A DNA stretch of 5,527 nt from Pseudomonadota bacterium (GTDB lineage: Bacteria > BMS3Abin14), in contig QIFJ01000143.1 in the NCBI GenBank assembly GCA_003229755.1, positions 1 through 5,527 on the forward strand. Direction: 5' to 3'. The translations under genes were made by a program, and so were the position numbers. Under the pieces are notes generated by a model. It saw only the letters and a program-made list of their open reading frames with translations. It did no database searches and was not told where the DNA came from. Below are positions 5,068 through 5,527 of the stretch, one piece after another; positions within the stretch are counted from its first letter, which is position 1, and each line of letters starts with the position of its first letter.

Positions 5068-5527
5068 ATGATTATCGTGATGCAGGCCGGTGCCTCGGAA
5101 GAAAAACTGCAGGAAGTGATCGACCGGATCAAAGAGCTGGGGTACACACCGCACCTTATAAGGGGCGAACAGCGAAATGTTCTGGGTGCCATTGGGGATG
5201 AGAGGGAGAAAACCCGCCTTCAATACCTGGAAGCGCTTCCGGGAGTGGAGCGCGTTGTCCCGATACTGAGACCCTATAAGCTGGCCAGCATAGAGATGAA
5301 GGATGAGAAGGTCGGAGAACGATCAATTATAGAGGTCACCCCGGATGTTAGATTCGGCGGGAACAAGGTTGTGGTGATAGCGGGCCCCTGCAGCGTTGAG
5401 GGCAGGGATTCGTTAATGGAAACTGCAAAAGAGGTGAAAGATGCAGGCGCCGCCATGCTCAGGGGGGGGGCTTTCAAGCCAAGGACATCGCCGTACAGTT
5501 TCCAGGGGCTCGAGGAAGAGGGCCTCA
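5068..5527 (+). CDS. aroF: 3-deoxy-7-phosphoheptulonate (DAHP) synthase, type I-beta, 5' part
   Basis: The window ends inside this gene; 153 codons are visible and open. The enzyme condenses phosphoenolpyruvate with erythrose 4-phosphate, the first step of the cytoplasmic shikimate pathway. Residues 1 to ~70 (MIIVMQAGASEEKLQEVIDR) are the small ferredoxin/ACT-like N-terminal domain found in the Thermotoga-type enzymes, where it mediates feedback control. The barrel starts with VVVIAGPCSVE (101-111), whose Cys108 is the expected metal ligand, and LRGGAFKPRTSPYSFQGL (131-148), the substrate-binding signature. AAGGAG (5054-5059) sits eight bases before the ATG. It follows the redox gene by 21 bases, so co-transcription is likely. 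A run of nine G lies at 5462-5470. The family usually has about 340 residues. Confidence 0.95.
   Translation, partial: MIIVMQAGASEEKLQEVIDRIKELGYTPHLIRGEQRNVLGAIGDEREKTRLQYLEALPGVERVVPILRPYKLASIEMKDEKVGERSIIEVTPDVRFGGNKVVVIAGPCSVEGRDSLMETAKEVKDAGAAMLRGGAFKPRTSPYSFQGLEEEGL

Noticed and set aside
4189..5223. A 344-codon open frame on the minus strand opposite the thioredoxin/FMN gene
   Set aside because: It lies almost wholly antisense to two well-supported genes, its product shows no recognisable motif, and it has no supporting start context.

Overview
The window carries a complete tRNA-Leu gene, four complete protein genes and the first 153 codons of a fifth. The sequence is bacterial with roughly balanced G+C. 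Several features suggest a Gram-negative, anaerobic or facultative, electron-transferring bacterium of the Desulfobacterota (deltaproteobacterial) kind or a relative: a periplasmic pentaheme c-type cytochrome, a secreted thioredoxin-fold/FMN-domain protein, a radical SAM protein of a type I associate with those genomes, and spacers filled with short dispersed repeats. That placement is inference; there is no ribosomal or housekeeping marker to prove it.

Layout. Positions 3-89 encode tRNA-Leu(CAA). Positions 90-327 are a protein-free spacer with hairpins, a fragment repeating the 3' end of the tRNA, a dispersed-repeat-like segment and a heptamer tandem repeat. Positions 328-720 (+) encode a stand-alone receiver-domain response regulator. 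The next gene, 878-2149 (-), is a radical SAM enzyme of unknown substrate and converges on it; the 157-base gap is almost filled by a long nested inverted repeat (731-872). Positions 2150-2500 form a divergent intergenic region with heptamer repeats, a CCTCTCCC/GGGAGAGG hairpin, a 38-base pure pyrimidine run and an extended -10 promoter.

That promoter probably drives a rightward operon: a pentaheme cytochrome c (2501-3898), a four-base ATGA overlap, a secreted thioredoxin-like protein fused to an FMN-binding-like domain (3895-5046), and, after 21 bases, a type I-beta DAHP synthase (5068 to beyond the window end).

How the genes may work together. The cytochrome and the thioredoxin/FMN protein are both exported, translationally coupled and both carry CXXCH motifs (five and one), so they most likely form one periplasmic redox module passing electrons among haem, thiol and possibly flavin centres. 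The DAHP synthase is the cytoplasmic entry enzyme of the shikimate pathway; its link to the redox pair may be only shared transcription, or may reflect aromatic precursors of menaquinone. The most interesting point is the second protein of the pair: its thioredoxin site has lost the first cysteine (Gly97 with Cys100 retained), while its flavin-type domain contains CDVCH.
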